Source: Actinomadura madurae (GTDB taxonomy: Bacteria > Actinomycetota > Actinomycetes > Streptosporangiales > Streptosporangiaceae). From it: a stretch of 64,000 bases of DNA. The notes below the pieces were generated by a model. It did no database searches, had not been told where the DNA came from, and saw only the letters and a list, made by a program, of their open reading frames with translations. Within the stretch, counting starts at the first letter, position 1; each line of letters opens with the position of its first letter. The stretch covers positions 297,524 through 361,523 of the forward strand of contig NZ_FOVH01000011.1 in the NCBI RefSeq assembly GCF_900115095.1, read 5' to 3'. This document shows positions 55,430 to 63,540 of the stretch, in pieces. Both the position numbers and the translations under genes were made by a program.

Positions 55430-55801
55430 TCAGGCCGTCCGGCCGTCCGCGCGCAGGGCCAGCGCGCCGAGGGCGGCGTAGCCGCCGGTGATCGCCGCCA
55501 GCCCGGCCGCGGGCCCGCGCGGCACGTCCCCGCGGATCAGATGCGCGACCCCGGCGGCGGTGTCGCAGGCGTCCACCATCAGGCAGAGCCTTCGCCAGCG
55601 GCGCCGCGCCGCCGGGTCGCTGATCAGGTAGCCGAGGCCGAGCGCGACCGCCCGGCTCCCGAAGATCCGGATCATGTACCTGAGCTCGGGCGTGTCCCGG
55701 TCGCCGGCGCCGGCCAGCTTCACGTTGAGGCCGGGCGCGGCCAGCGCCAGCGCTCCCCACACGACGCGGCCTCCCGCCGCCATCTCCAATGCGCGTTCCA
55801 T
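55430..55801 (-). CDS. Small DUF4267-like membrane protein
   Basis: 123 aa from ATG 55801. Hydrophobic segments at about 10-25, 50-65 (SRAVALGLGYLI), 78-95 and 98-118 suggest three or four membrane helices. MIRIFGSRAVALGLG and LMVDACDTAAGVAHLIRG resemble the DUF4267 pattern (GxRxxxLGL; DxxDxxxxA). Function unknown. It lies between HisI-like and TetR genes on the same strand, probably expressed alone. Confidence 0.7.
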   Translation of the reverse strand: MERALEMAAGGRVVWGALALAAPGLNVKLAGAGDRDTPELRYMIRIFGSRAVALGLGYLISDPAARRRWRRLCLMVDACDTAAGVAHLIRGDVPRGPAAGLAAITGGYAALGALALRADGRTA

Positions 55802-55880
55802 GCCTGCGACACTCGCACCCGGCGCGGACGCGACTCGATTACCCCGCGGGTAAAGCCGCTTCGCCGGGCGGGGACGCGGG

Positions 55881-56459
55881 TCAGGCGGCCAGGATCGACT
55901 GGACGGTCGCCGTGATGAGGGGGGCGGTCTCCTCGGTCTTCAGGCGCTCGGCGCGGTTCTCCTCCGCGGCACCGTGCAGGACGTACTGGACGACGTTGAC
56001 CAGCCACGTGATCGGCATGTCGGTGCGGAACACGCCCTCGTCCTGACCTCGGCGGATGAGCTGTTCGAGGCGGTCGGCGGGACGGCCGTGCAGTTCGCGG
56101 ATGCGTCCGGCGGAAAGGGTGCCCTGGGCCGCCGTCAGCAGCGCGGCCGACTCGGCCACGAGGGACCAGCTCGACTCCAGCAGCCGGTCCAGCGCCTCCC
56201 GCGCGTTCCCGGTGAGGTCGACGCCCGCCAGCACCTCCTCGCCGGAGCGCAGCGCGTCGGCCAGGGCGGCGTCGACCAGCTCGGCCCGGTTGCGGAAGTG
56301 GCCGTAGAGCGTCATCCGCCCGACCCCGGCGGCCTTGGCGATGTCGTCGATGCTCGCGCTCGGGTCCCTGCTGAGGCTCTCGCGGGCCGCGGAGACGATG
56401 CGGGCGATGCTGCGCTCGGCGTCTGCGCGCCGGCGCCGGCCGGGTGATGCGGAAGACAT
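55881..56459 (-). CDS. TetR-family repressor of the adjacent efflux pump
   Basis: 192 aa. The N-terminal HTH includes SIARIVSAARESLSRDPSASIDDIAKAAGVGRMTLYGHFRNRAELVDAAL at about 17-66, in the typical TetR arrangement. The C-terminal ligand domain is all-helical. It is divergent from an EmrB/QacA-type MFS gene. Two matching 26-bp palindromes lie in the 84-bp gap, so it likely represses both genes until an exported drug or metabolite binds. Confidence 0.93.
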   Translation of the reverse strand: MSSASPGRRRRADAERSIARIVSAARESLSRDPSASIDDIAKAAGVGRMTLYGHFRNRAELVDAALADALRSGEEVLAGVDLTGNAREALDRLLESSWSLVAESAALLTAAQGTLSAGRIRELHGRPADRLEQLIRRGQDEGVFRTDMPITWLVNVVQYVLHGAAEENRAERLKTEETAPLITATVQSILAA

Positions 56460-56469
56460 GGCCCAATCC

Positions 56470-56495
56470 TAACTCGTACACAGAAGTACGTGTTA
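56470..56495. promoter_or_regulatory. TetR operator 1
   Basis: TAACTCGTAC-N6-GTACGTGTTA: 10-bp arms with one mismatch, centred 34 bp from operator 2. It lies next to the tetR start. Confidence 0.85.
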
Positions 56496-56503
56496 CTCTC
56501 ATC

Positions 56504-56529
56504 TAAGTCGTACAGTCGAGTACGAGTTA
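56504..56529. promoter_or_regulatory. TetR operator 2
   Basis: TAAGTCGTAC-N6-GTACGAGTTA: same 26-bp architecture and sequence as operator 1. It ends 14 bp before the MFS ATG and overlaps that gene's ribosome-site region. Confidence 0.85.
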
Positions 56530-56543
56530 AGGAGAGAGATTCG

Positions 56544-57947
56544 ATGACGGACAAGATCCCCGGCCCGGAGGGCGCGGGCGGCACGGGCGGGACGGCCCAC
56601 CCGCTCCGCTGGCGCATCCTCGGCTTCCTCGGCATCGCCCAGCTGATGCTGATCCTCGACGTCACCGTCGTGGCCATCGCGCTGCCGCACATCGAGACCG
56701 ACCTGGAGCTGAGCCGCCAGGCCGTGACCTGGACGGTCAGCGCCTACACCCTCACGTTCGGCGGGCTGATGCTGCTCGGCGGGCGGACCGCCGACCTGAT
56801 CGGGGCGCGGCGGGTCGTGCTCGCCGGGCTGCTGATCTTCACGGCGGCGTCCCTGGTGACCGGGCTCGCCGGGTCCGGCGGCGTCCTGCTCGGCGGCCGG
56901 ATCGCGCAGGGGGTCGGGGCGGCGATGCTGTCCCCGGCCGCGCTGTCCCTGGTGGTGAGCCTGTTCGACGGCGACGAGCGGAACAAGGCGCTCGGCGTCT
57001 GGTCCGCGCTCGGCGGCGGCGGCGCCGCGCTCGGCGTCCTGCTGGGCGGCGCCCTGACGGCCGGCCCCGGCTGGCCCTGGGTCTTCTACGTGAACGTCCC
57101 GATCGGCGTGGTGATCATCGCGGCGCTCGCCCGGATGCTGCCGCGGCAGAGCGTGCCGGGCCCCCGGGCACGGCCGGACGTCCTCGGCGCACTGCTGGTC
57201 ACGGCGTCGTCCGGCGCCCTGATCTACGCGTTCATCCGCGCCGGCGACGACGGCTGGCTCAGCCCCGCGATCGGCTGGCTGGTGCTGCTGGCCGCGGTCG
57301 GCTACGTGGCGTTCGTCGCCCGGCAGAAGACCGCCCGGTCACCCATGATGGACGTCTCGCTGCTGGTGCGGCGCCCGGTGGCCACCGGCACGTTCCTGAT
57401 CCTGATGGCGACCGCCCTCATGATCGCGGTGTTCTTCCTGGGCACGTTCTACTTCCAGCACGCGGAGGGGTTCGGTGCGCTGCGGACCGGCCTGCTGTTC
57501 CTCCCCGTCGCCGTCGCGACGATGTTCGGCGCCAACCTCACCGGCCGGGCCATCGCCACGGCGGGACCGCGCCGGCTCGCCGTGACCGGGCTGGTCACCG
57601 CCGCGGTCGGGATGGCCGTCCCGGCGGTGTCGATGAGCCCGCTGAGCGTGGTGATCGGCACGGCGATCGCGGGCGCCGGGACCGGGGCGATGTTCGTCGT
57701 CGCGTCGGCCACGGCGCTCGGCCAGGTGGCCCCGCACGAGGCCGGCATCGCGTCCGGGATCGTCAGCACGTTCCACGAGTTCGGGGCGTCCATCGGGGCG
57801 GCGGTCATCTCCAGCGTGGCCGCGGCGAGCCTGGCGGGACAGACCCTCGACGGGTTCACCGACGGGTTCGTCCTGGCCGCGGTCGTCGCCGCCGTGGGAG
57901 CGGCCGCGGCGGCGGTCCTGACCCCCGGCCGTCCGGCGGCGGCGTAA
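56544..57947 (+). CDS. DHA2-family (EmrB/QacA) MFS drug exporter
   Basis: 467 aa from ATG 56544, with AAGGAGAGAG upstream. About fourteen membrane helices; DHA2 motifs are ILDVTVVAIALPHIETDLELS, GGRTADLIGARRVVLAGL, and motif C-like ALGVLLGGALTAGPGWPWVFYVNVPIGV in two adjoining parts (about 150-180). Proton-driven export of drugs or secondary metabolites is expected. Controlled by the divergent TetR through the two operators. The N-terminal 25 residues are Gly-rich and cytosolic. Confidence 0.93.
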   Translation: MTDKIPGPEGAGGTGGTAHPLRWRILGFLGIAQLMLILDVTVVAIALPHIETDLELSRQAVTWTVSAYTLTFGGLMLLGGRTADLIGARRVVLAGLLIFTAASLVTGLAGSGGVLLGGRIAQGVGAAMLSPAALSLVVSLFDGDERNKALGVWSALGGGGAALGVLLGGALTAGPGWPWVFYVNVPIGVVIIAALARMLPRQSVPGPRARPDVLGALLVTASSGALIYAFIRAGDDGWLSPAIGWLVLLAAVGYVAFVARQKTARSPMMDVSLLVRRPVATGTFLILMATALMIAVFFLGTFYFQHAEGFGALRTGLLFLPVAVATMFGANLTGRAIATAGPRRLAVTGLVTAAVGMAVPAVSMSPLSVVIGTAIAGAGTGAMFVVASATALGQVAPHEAGIASGIVSTFHEFGASIGAAVISSVAAASLAGQTLDGFTDGFVLAAVVAAVGAAAAAVLTPGRPAAA

Positions 57948-57982
57948 CGGCAGGGAAACAGGCGACGCCGTTGTATCGGCGC

Positions 57983-59161
57983 ATGACTCCCACATCACGG
58001 CGAACCGCACTCAAGGTGCTCGGCGGCGCCGCCGCTTCCGGCGGCGCCGCCCTGACGTCCCTCGGAGCGGCGCCCGCTGCCGCCGCGTCCGGCCGGATTC
58101 CTCCCGGCCTGAAACCTGGAGGCGAGCTGGACCAGCTCATCGCCGACCTCGCGGCCGGGGACCGGTTCTCGGGCTCCGTCCTCCTGACCTACCGGAAGCG
58201 GCCCGTGCTGAGCCGCTCGCACGGGATGGCCGACAGGAAGAAGGGAGTGCGAAACGGGCCGCGGACCCGGTTCGCGCTCGCGTCGATCACCAAGATGTTC
58301 ACCGCCGTCGCCGTCCACCAGCTCGTCCGGAAGGGGAAGCTGAACTACACCGACAAGCTCGGCGCCCACCTGGACGGCTTCCCGGCGCACATCGCGGACA
58401 AGGTGACCGTCCACCACATGCTCACCCACTCCTCCGGCCTCGGCGACTTCCACGGCATGCCCGGGTACAGCGAGGCGTCCGAGAAATGGAACAGCCCGGA
58501 CGAGGTACTCAACGGCACGGTGGACTTCATCCGGAAAGTCGATCTGGCTTTCCCTCCCGGGGCCGGAAACCAGTACAGCAACTCCGCGTACTGCCTGCTC
58601 GGGGCGATCGTGGCCGCCCTTTCGAAACAGTCCTACTACACGTACATGAAGCATCTCTTCCGGGACGCCGGCATGGGCGACAGCGGCTTCTTCACCAAAC
58701 CTCAATGGCGGGCCGACCCCACGCTCGCCCACCCGTACTACAAGAAGCCCGGGTCGTCGGAATGGACCGACGGCCTCGAAGAGCACGCCTACATCGCGCT
58801 GCCGCCCGGCGGTTCCTTCGCCACGTGCGCGGACATGGACCGGTTCGCGCAGATCCTCATGAACGACGACCTGCTGGGTCCCGTCTACACCAGCCTCATG
58901 CTGGGGGCGAAGATCCCCAGACCCGACGACGAGCCATCGGAAGAACGACTCGGCACGGCGTTCGCCGGATACGGTTCGCTCACGGAACTGGCAGGCGACC
59001 AGTGGGTGCACGGGCACGGCGGTGGCAGCACCCTCGGGACGTCCGCCAACCTCGACTTCTTCCCCGCGAGCGGATGGGTCGTCGTCGTCCTCGGCAACTC
59101 CGGGGACCGGTCCAGCCAACCCATCGCCGAACTGGCCAGGGACCTTATCCTCCAACAGTGA
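57983..59161 (+). CDS. Tat-exported serine hydrolase, beta-lactamase/class C-like
   Basis: 392 aa from ATG 57983. TTGTAT lies 6 nt upstream and the 12-nt-earlier ATG would sit inside it. Twin-arginine signal TSRRTALKVLGG, then Ala-rich cleavage region (APAAAAS). The catalytic SxxK is in FALASITKMF, the YxN is QYSNSAY and the third motif is VHGHGGGS. These are class C beta-lactamase/D-alanyl carboxypeptidase/esterase (EstB) signatures. The substrate may be a peptide or ester outside the cell. The next gene overlaps its stop by 4 bp. Confidence 0.9.
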   Translation: MTPTSRRTALKVLGGAAASGGAALTSLGAAPAAAASGRIPPGLKPGGELDQLIADLAAGDRFSGSVLLTYRKRPVLSRSHGMADRKKGVRNGPRTRFALASITKMFTAVAVHQLVRKGKLNYTDKLGAHLDGFPAHIADKVTVHHMLTHSSGLGDFHGMPGYSEASEKWNSPDEVLNGTVDFIRKVDLAFPPGAGNQYSNSAYCLLGAIVAALSKQSYYTYMKHLFRDAGMGDSGFFTKPQWRADPTLAHPYYKKPGSSEWTDGLEEHAYIALPPGGSFATCADMDRFAQILMNDDLLGPVYTSLMLGAKIPRPDDEPSEERLGTAFAGYGSLTELAGDQWVHGHGGGSTLGTSANLDFFPASGWVVVVLGNSGDRSSQPIAELARDLILQQ

Positions 59162-59793
59162 CTCCCCGCACTGGACCGCCCCTCGCCGACTCCCTCAAAT
59201 GGGCGCTGCTCGTCCCGCCGCTGCTCGCTTTCGGGGGTTGGGTGGCCCAATACCCGTACGGCCTCATCGTGGTGGGCGTCATCATCGCCGTGGTGACGGC
59301 ATTCGTCGCGATCGCCGTCGTCGGCTCGTCGTGGCAGCGGCCCGGTGCGGCGGTCCTGGTCGCTGTCACCGGGTTCGCCCTGCCGATCTTCGCCGGGCCG
59401 GCGCTCTACATCGTCTACATGGAGACGCTGGGCGAGTCGGCCCCCGCCGTCGTCACCAAGGTCGAGAACCGGGACGCCCGGCGCGGGGCCGACTGGTTCT
59501 GCACCGTCGTGGAGACCACGGGCGATCACACCGTCCACAAGATCTCCCAGCAGGAGAACTGCTTCGGCCAGATCAAGCCGCTCCAGAAGATCACCCTGCG
59601 AAAGGACCCGCTCGGCCTGCTCGACCCGCGCCTCCCCGACCGCCCCGGCGAGAGCGACACCCTCCTGAGCGTCCTGCTGTCAGCGGCGCTCTTCGCGGCG
59701 AACGCGGCGACCTTCCTCTACGCGGGCCTGCGCCGCAGAGGCAAGGCCCCCTCCCCAGCCGCACCCGACCTCACCTCACAGGTCAAGAGCTAA
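59158..59793 (+). CDS. Membrane protein coupled to the serine hydrolase
   Basis: 211 aa from GTG 59158, overlapping the upstream TGA (GTGA). Three N-terminal helices (LKWALLVPPLLAFGGWVA; YGLIVVGVIIAVVTAFVAIAVVG; GAAVLVAVTGFALPIFAGPALYIVYM) precede an outer loop with one Cys pair (WFCTVVETTG and QENCFGQI). A fourth helix lies near 180-200. Family not recognised. The coupling suggests it serves the exported hydrolase. Confidence 0.7.
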   Translation: MTPRTGPPLADSLKWALLVPPLLAFGGWVAQYPYGLIVVGVIIAVVTAFVAIAVVGSSWQRPGAAVLVAVTGFALPIFAGPALYIVYMETLGESAPAVVTKVENRDARRGADWFCTVVETTGDHTVHKISQQENCFGQIKPLQKITLRKDPLGLLDPRLPDRPGESDTLLSVLLSAALFAANAATFLYAGLRRRGKAPSPAAPDLTSQVKS

Positions 59794-59862
59794 CGCTCGA
59801 TGGTGGAGGTCAGGGGTTAGCGTCGCGACGCCCTTCCCGACTTGACGTCTCAGGAGCGTCCC

Positions 59863-60867
59863 ATGCCGTCGACCTCGCGCATCGTCAAGCTCGCCGCCCT
59901 GCCGGACGGGCTGCCGAGGCCAGAGCACTTCGCCGTCGTGGAGGTGCCCGTACCGGTGCCGGACGAGGGCGACGTGCTGGTGCGCAACCGCTTCTTCCAG
60001 GTCTTCCCGGCGGTGCGCACCCTGATCGGCGGCGGCGTCGAGGGCACCCCGTTCCCGCCGCTGCGGCCCGGCGATCCGCTGTTCGGGGCCGCGATCGGCG
60101 AGGTCGTGTCGGCGCCGCCGGACGCCGGGCCGCGGCCCGGCGACCTCGTCCGGCACTGGCTCGGCTGGCGCGAGCACGCCGTCATGCCGGCCGATCAGTG
60201 CTCGCCGCTGGACGACACGCTGCCCGATCCGGCCGCCCATCTCGGCCAGGCGGCCATCGCCTACGCGGCCCTGACGCGGGACGCGCCGGTCCGTCCGGGC
60301 GACACCGTGTTCGTGTCCGGCGGTGCGGGCGGGGTCGGTTCCCTGGCGGGCCAGATCGCCCGCCTGCTGGGCGCGGGCCGGGTGATCGGCAGCACCGGTT
60401 CCCGGGAGAAGGCAGGACGCCTCGTCTCGGAGCTGGGTTACGACGCGGCCCTGATCCGAGGCACGGAACCCTTCGCCGAGCAGCTCGCGAAGGCCGCCCC
60501 CGACGGCATCGACGTGGTGGTGGACAACGTCGGCGGCGAGCAGCTCCGCGCCGCGATCGCCGCCGCTCGCCACGACGCGCGCTTCGTCCTGGTCGGGACG
60601 CTCGCCGGGCAGCTGGCGCCGGACCGCTCCGGCACCACGGCCCCCGTCGAGATCGACACCTTCCAGCTGGTCGCCAAACGCATCGCGATGCGCGGCTTCG
60701 GCGGTCCGGACGGCACCGGGGAGTGGGCCGAACGGTTCGGCGCCTGGCTGCGCGCAGGGGGCATCACTTTCCCGCACGTACGCATCCGGGGCATCGGTCA
60801 GGCACCGCGGGCGTTGCACGATTTGATCGGCGGCCGGTACCTCGGGGCGGTCATCATCGAGCTCTAG
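59863..60867 (+). CDS. NADP-dependent MDR oxidoreductase (leukotriene B4 dehydrogenase/curA-like)
   Basis: 334 aa from ATG 59863, with AGGAG 7 nt upstream. Zinc-free medium-chain reductase of the LTB4DH group: VPVPVPDEGDVLVRNRFF, GLGWREHAV-type segment HWLGWREHAVMP, glycine-rich VSGGAGGVGSLAGQIARLLG, GSTGSREKAGRLVSELGYD and RIAMRGFGG. It likely reduces enones with NADPH. It is followed by a merR gene 19 nt downstream, which probably regulates it. Confidence 0.88.
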   Translation: MPSTSRIVKLAALPDGLPRPEHFAVVEVPVPVPDEGDVLVRNRFFQVFPAVRTLIGGGVEGTPFPPLRPGDPLFGAAIGEVVSAPPDAGPRPGDLVRHWLGWREHAVMPADQCSPLDDTLPDPAAHLGQAAIAYAALTRDAPVRPGDTVFVSGGAGGVGSLAGQIARLLGAGRVIGSTGSREKAGRLVSELGYDAALIRGTEPFAEQLAKAAPDGIDVVVDNVGGEQLRAAIAAARHDARFVLVGTLAGQLAPDRSGTTAPVEIDTFQLVAKRIAMRGFGGPDGTGEWAERFGAWLRAGGITFPHVRIRGIGQAPRALHDLIGGRYLGAVIIEL

Positions 60868-60886
60868 ACCTCCGAGAGGAGACCCG

Positions 60887-61258
60887 ATGCGGATCAGCGA
60901 CGCCGCGGCGGCGGCCGGGACGACCCCGCGGGCCCTGCGCCTCTACGAGCAGCGCGGCCTGCTGCCGCCGCCGTCCCGGACGCCGAGCGGCCAGCGCCGC
61001 TACGCCGCCGCGGACGTGGCCCGCGTGCTGACGATCCGCCGGATGCTGTCCCTGGGCCTGACGATCGAGGACCTCCGCGCCTGCGCCGACCGGCTCCACC
61101 TCCTCGACGGCGACGCGCTGCCGCCCTACGACAGCCCCGCATGCGCCCCGAGCGGCATCGCCCGCCGCCGCCTCGCCGTCCTCGACGCCGAGATCGCCCG
61201 CCTGACCGATCTTCGCGACCGGCTGGCCGCCCAAACCGGCGCCCCGGCCGACCGATGA
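60887..61258 (+). CDS. MerR-family transcriptional regulator
   Basis: 123 aa with GAGAGGAGA upstream. The N-terminal MerR HTH and wing (MRISDAAAAAGTTPRALRLY; EQRGLLPPPSRTPSGQRRYA) is followed by VARVLTIRRMLSLGLTIEDLR and a dimerisation helix. One Cys pair (ACADRLH and SPACAPS) is present, but no canonical metal-binding loop. It probably senses a stress or electrophile and acts on the upstream MDR gene. Overlaps the GNAT gene by 4 bp. Confidence 0.9.
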   Translation: MRISDAAAAAGTTPRALRLYEQRGLLPPPSRTPSGQRRYAAADVARVLTIRRMLSLGLTIEDLRACADRLHLLDGDALPPYDSPACAPSGIARRRLAVLDAEIARLTDLRDRLAAQTGAPADR

Positions 61259-61722
61259 CCGGCATCGGCTTGCGGCCGGCCACGCCCGCCGACGACGAGT
61301 TCTGCTTCGAGCTGCACAAGGCCGCCATGGGCGCCTACGTCACCGCGGTCTGGGGCTGGGACGAGGAGGTCCAGCGCGGCTTTCACTCGCGCTCGTTCGA
61401 CCCCGGCCACTGGCAGATCATCACCGCGGACGGCGCCGACGTCGGGATGCTCGCCGTCGACCACCGTCCCACCGAGATCTACCTCGGCCGGATCGAGCTC
61501 CTCCCCGGCCACCAGGGCCGCGGGATCGGCACCGAGCTCATCACCGCCCTGCTCGACCAGGCCGGCCGGCAGGGCAAGGCCCTGGTCCTGGACGTCCTGA
61601 CCGTCAATCACCGCGCCCTCGCCCTCTACCGGCGCCTCGGCCTGCGCGAGGTGGCCCGGCACGGCGACGGCGACATCAAGATCAGGATGCGCTCCACCCC
61701 GCACAGGCCCGGCGGCGGCTGA
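61255..61722 (+). CDS. GNAT-family N-acetyltransferase
   Basis: 155 aa from ATG 61255 (ATGA overlap with merR). The GNAT fold has IYLGRIELLPGHQGRGIGTELITALLDQA, covering the acetyl-CoA-binding Q-x-x-G-x-G loop, and ALVLDVLTVNHRALALYRRLGLREV. The N-terminal ATPADDEFCFELHKAAMGAYV resembles the group acting on small molecules or protein N-termini. The substrate is unknown. Convergent with the ABC permease, 11 bp away. Confidence 0.9.
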   Translation: MTGIGLRPATPADDEFCFELHKAAMGAYVTAVWGWDEEVQRGFHSRSFDPGHWQIITADGADVGMLAVDHRPTEIYLGRIELLPGHQGRGIGTELITALLDQAGRQGKALVLDVLTVNHRALALYRRLGLREVARHGDGDIKIRMRSTPHRPGGG

Positions 61723-61733
61723 CGCTCCGCCGG

Positions 61734-62537
61734 TCAGGTGCTGACCGCCTTCTTGTAGAGGCGGGTGGCCAGGGGGACGAACACGACGAGGATGACGGCG
61801 ATCCAGAGCAGTGACACCGGGACGGCGTGCTGGACGGGCCAGGCGTCCGAGGTCTTCAGCGCGGGGCTGGTGTTGCCGAAGAGTTCGCGTGCCGCCTGGG
61901 TGAAGGCGGAGACGGGGTTCCATTCGGCGAAGACGCGGAGCGGCGCGGGCAGTTCGGAGCTGTCGAGGAAGGCGTTGGAGATGAACACCAGCGGAAACGA
62001 GACCATGGTCGCGATGTTGTTGAAGCTCTCGGGAGTGCGCAGTGCCAGCGCGACGGCCGCGGTGACCCACGAGAACGCGTAGGCGAACAGCAGCAGCAAC
62101 CCGAATCCGAGGACCGCCTTGTAGGGCGAGGTGTGCACCCGCCAGCCGACGATCAGCCCCATCGTCCCCATGACGACCAGGCCGGCGAGATTCATCAGCA
62201 GGTCGCTGATGGTCTGGCCGATCAGCACCGCGGACGGCGCCATGGGCAGCGAGCGGAACCGGTCGAAGATGCCCTTCTGCAGGTCCAGGGTGAGCGTGTA
62301 GCCGGTGACCTGCGCGCCCGTGATCACGGCCTGGACGAAGATGCCGGGAAGCAGGAACTCCTTGTACGACATCCCGGGGACGTCGATGACGCTCCCGAAG
62401 ACGTAGGCGAACAGCAGCACGAGCACGATCGGGAGCATGACGACGGCGCCGAGCATGTCCGGCGACCGCCTGATCTTCAGGGTGTTGCGCCTGGCGATCG
62501 TCCAGCCGTCGGCCATGGGCATGGTGAGCGCGTTCAT
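61734..62537 (-). CDS. ABC-2 type permease (DrrB-like)
   Basis: 267 aa from ATG 62537, overlapping the ATPase stop (ATGA). Six membrane helices and the ABC-2 signature region (FDRFRSLPMAPSAVLIGQTISDLLMN; ESFNNIATMVSFPLVFISNAFLDSSELP; FAEWNPVSAFTQAARELF) match the daunorubicin-resistance DrrB group. It pairs with the ATPase encoded upstream to export drugs or lipids. Confidence 0.93.
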   Translation of the reverse strand: MNALTMPMADGWTIARRNTLKIRRSPDMLGAVVMLPIVLVLLFAYVFGSVIDVPGMSYKEFLLPGIFVQAVITGAQVTGYTLTLDLQKGIFDRFRSLPMAPSAVLIGQTISDLLMNLAGLVVMGTMGLIVGWRVHTSPYKAVLGFGLLLLFAYAFSWVTAAVALALRTPESFNNIATMVSFPLVFISNAFLDSSELPAPLRVFAEWNPVSAFTQAARELFGNTSPALKTSDAWPVQHAVPVSLLWIAVILVVFVPLATRLYKKAVST

Positions 62538-63508
62538 CGGGCGGCCTCCTCGGCCTGCGGTTCGGTGCCGGACGCCCGGCGCCCGGTCAGGGTGAGGTAG
62601 ACGTCGTCGAGGGTGGGGCGCCGCAGCCCGGCGTCCCGCACCCGGACGCCCTCGCGGGCGAGCCGGCCGAGGACCTCGCGGAGCGCCTCCGGCCCGCCGG
62701 TGACCGGCACCGTGATCCGCAGCGACTCCGGGACGGTCCGCATGGCGCCGACGGCGACCCAGGCGAGGGCCTGCCGGGCGGTCTCCAGCTCGTCGGGGTC
62801 GCTCACGGCCAGCTCGATGCGGTTGCCGCCGACCTGGTCCTTGAGCTCGTCGGCGGTGCCGCGGGCGATGGCGCGGCCGTGGTCGACCACCAGGATCCGG
62901 TCGGCGAGCCGGTCGGCCTCTTCCATGTACTGGGTGGTCAGCAGCACCGTGCCGCCACGGGCGACGAAGTCGGAGATGGTGTCCCACAGCGCGGCGCGGG
63001 CGCGGGGGTCGAGGCCCGTGCTGGGTTCGTCCAGGAACAGCACCGGCGGGTCGGCGACCAGCGCGCCGGCCAGATCGATCCGGCGGCGCATGCCACCGGA
63101 GTAGCCCTTGACCGGACGGTCCGCGGCGTCGACGAGGTCGAAGCGCTCCAGCAGCTCGCGGGCGCGCGCGCGGCTGCGCTTCGCGCCCAGGTGGTACAGG
63201 CGTCCGATCATCTCCAGGTTCTCGGCGCCGGTGAGGTGCTCGTCGACGGCGGCGTACTGGCCGGACAGGCCGATGTGCGCGCGCAGCCGGGCGGCGTCCC
63301 GGACGACGTCGTGTCCGGCGACCGTGGCCCGGCCGCCATCGGGGCGCAGCAGCGTGGTCAGGACTCGCACCGTGGTCGTCTTGCCCGCGCCGTTCGGGCC
63401 CAGCAGGGCGAGCACCGTGCCCTCGGGGACGGAGAAGGTCAACTCGTCCAGGGCCGTCACCTCGCCGTATCTCTTGACCAGCCCTTCGGCGGTGATCGCG
63501 TCGCTCAT
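62534..63508 (-). CDS. ABC transporter ATP-binding protein (DrrA-like)
   Basis: 324 aa. Walker A GPNGAGKTTTVRVLTTLL, Q-loop IGLSGQYAAVDEHLTG, signature YSGGMRRRIDLAGAL, Walker B PVLFLDEPSTGLDP and switch His-like region LLTTQYMEEADRL. The C-terminal 90-residue extension (RIELAVSDPDELETARQAL; GRLAREGVRVRDAGLRRPTLDDVYLTLTG) is the DrrA-type regulatory domain. It energises the adjoining permease. An upstream DUF4097 gene on the same strand is probably co-transcribed. Confidence 0.94.
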   Translation of the reverse strand: MSDAITAEGLVKRYGEVTALDELTFSVPEGTVLALLGPNGAGKTTTVRVLTTLLRPDGGRATVAGHDVVRDAARLRAHIGLSGQYAAVDEHLTGAENLEMIGRLYHLGAKRSRARARELLERFDLVDAADRPVKGYSGGMRRRIDLAGALVADPPVLFLDEPSTGLDPRARAALWDTISDFVARGGTVLLTTQYMEEADRLADRILVVDHGRAIARGTADELKDQVGGNRIELAVSDPDELETARQALAWVAVGAMRTVPESLRITVPVTGGPEALREVLGRLAREGVRVRDAGLRRPTLDDVYLTLTGRRASGTEPQAEEAAR

Positions 63509-63540
63509 GAGGGGGCTCCTTGCCGGTGTCGTCGAAAAGG

